From contig NZ_BBER01000003.1 in the NCBI RefSeq assembly GCF_001312865.1, forward strand, positions 124,001-188,000: DNA of 64,000 nucleotides, written 5' to 3'. Both the position numbers and the translations under genes were made by a program. The stretch is from Lacticaseibacillus thailandensis DSM 22698 = JCM 13996. GTDB taxonomy: Bacteria; Bacillota; Bacilli; Lactobacillales; Lactobacillaceae. Shown here piece after piece: positions 63,986-64,000 of the stretch; position 1 is the first letter of the stretch; every line of letters begins with the position of its first letter. Below the pieces are notes generated by a model. The model made no database searches and was not told the origin of the DNA. It saw nothing but the letters and a program-made list of their open reading frames with translations.

Positions 63986-64000
63986 TGGTTGTGGTTACCA

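Overview
The window is a stretch of low-GC-Gram-positive-type chromosome with an unusually high GC content (by eye a little above 50%). It carries Shine-Dalgarno sites of the GGAGG type, LPxTG sortase anchoring, PTS-based sugar uptake, CcpA-type cre sites, and the walRKHI-walJ-htrA-rlmH block. Gene content (SEC10/PgrA surface protein, tagatose-6-phosphate isomerase LacAB, ManXYZ-DUF956, HrtRBA, double SemiSWEET-size protein, proline iminopeptidase) points to Lactobacillaceae; the GC content would fit a high-GC Lacticaseibacillus- or Schleiferilactobacillus-like species. The species itself is inference, not seen.

Layout. 1-7.9 kb: tRNA-Lys, MATE pump, EAL phosphodiesterase, the niacin regulator/salvage pair niaR-pncB, and a divergent aldo/keto reductase-nitroreductase pair with a shared palindrome. 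8-14 kb: an LPxTG SEC10/PgrA surface protein, DegV, a Gfo/Idh oxidoreductase, an SOS operon (LexA box, YolD-like gene), and a second copy of the tRNA-Lys unit. 14-19 kb: two tandem copies of a double Rgg-like regulator, then a MarR regulator. 19-25 kb: HAD phosphatase, small membrane proteins, aldo/keto reductase, SstT, and a LysM-3D secreted protein. 25-30 kb: galactitol-type PTS (EIIC, EIIB, EIIA) divergent from lacR-lacA-lacB. 30-35 kb: sortase, EIIA-like protein, broken LacI regulator, SDR remnant, and a DHA2 drug exporter behind a structured leader. 35-42 kb: lysine-riboswitch-controlled amino acid ABC transporter and a mannose PTS operon. 43-53 kb: the essential WalRK two-component operon with walH, walI, walJ, htrA, a DnaA-box cluster, an anion permease and rlmH. 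53-55.4 kb: a TetR-ABC operon that matches the heme-efflux system HrtRBA, including its operators. 55.6-64 kb: OppA-like protein, chromosomal TetM-like GTPase, proline iminopeptidase, SemiSWEET, diguanylate cyclase, and a uracil-DNA-glycosylase-family protein.

Chromosome-architecture signals are dense: three perfect parS sites (TGTTTCACGTGAAACA), four perfect Noc-type sites (core ATTTCCCGGGAAAT), and a cluster of DnaA boxes between htrA and rlmH. Together they say the window lies near the replication origin and that ParB and Noc are probably both present.

The other window-wide feature is a very high number of single-base frameshifts, more than twenty, including in walK, rlmH, pncB and manY. 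About ten are one base too many in A or T runs of seven or eight; most others are one or two bases missing from short repeats, often G or C doublets. This looks like systematic sequencing error, so I annotate these genes end to end as CDS and give the shift position in each entry.
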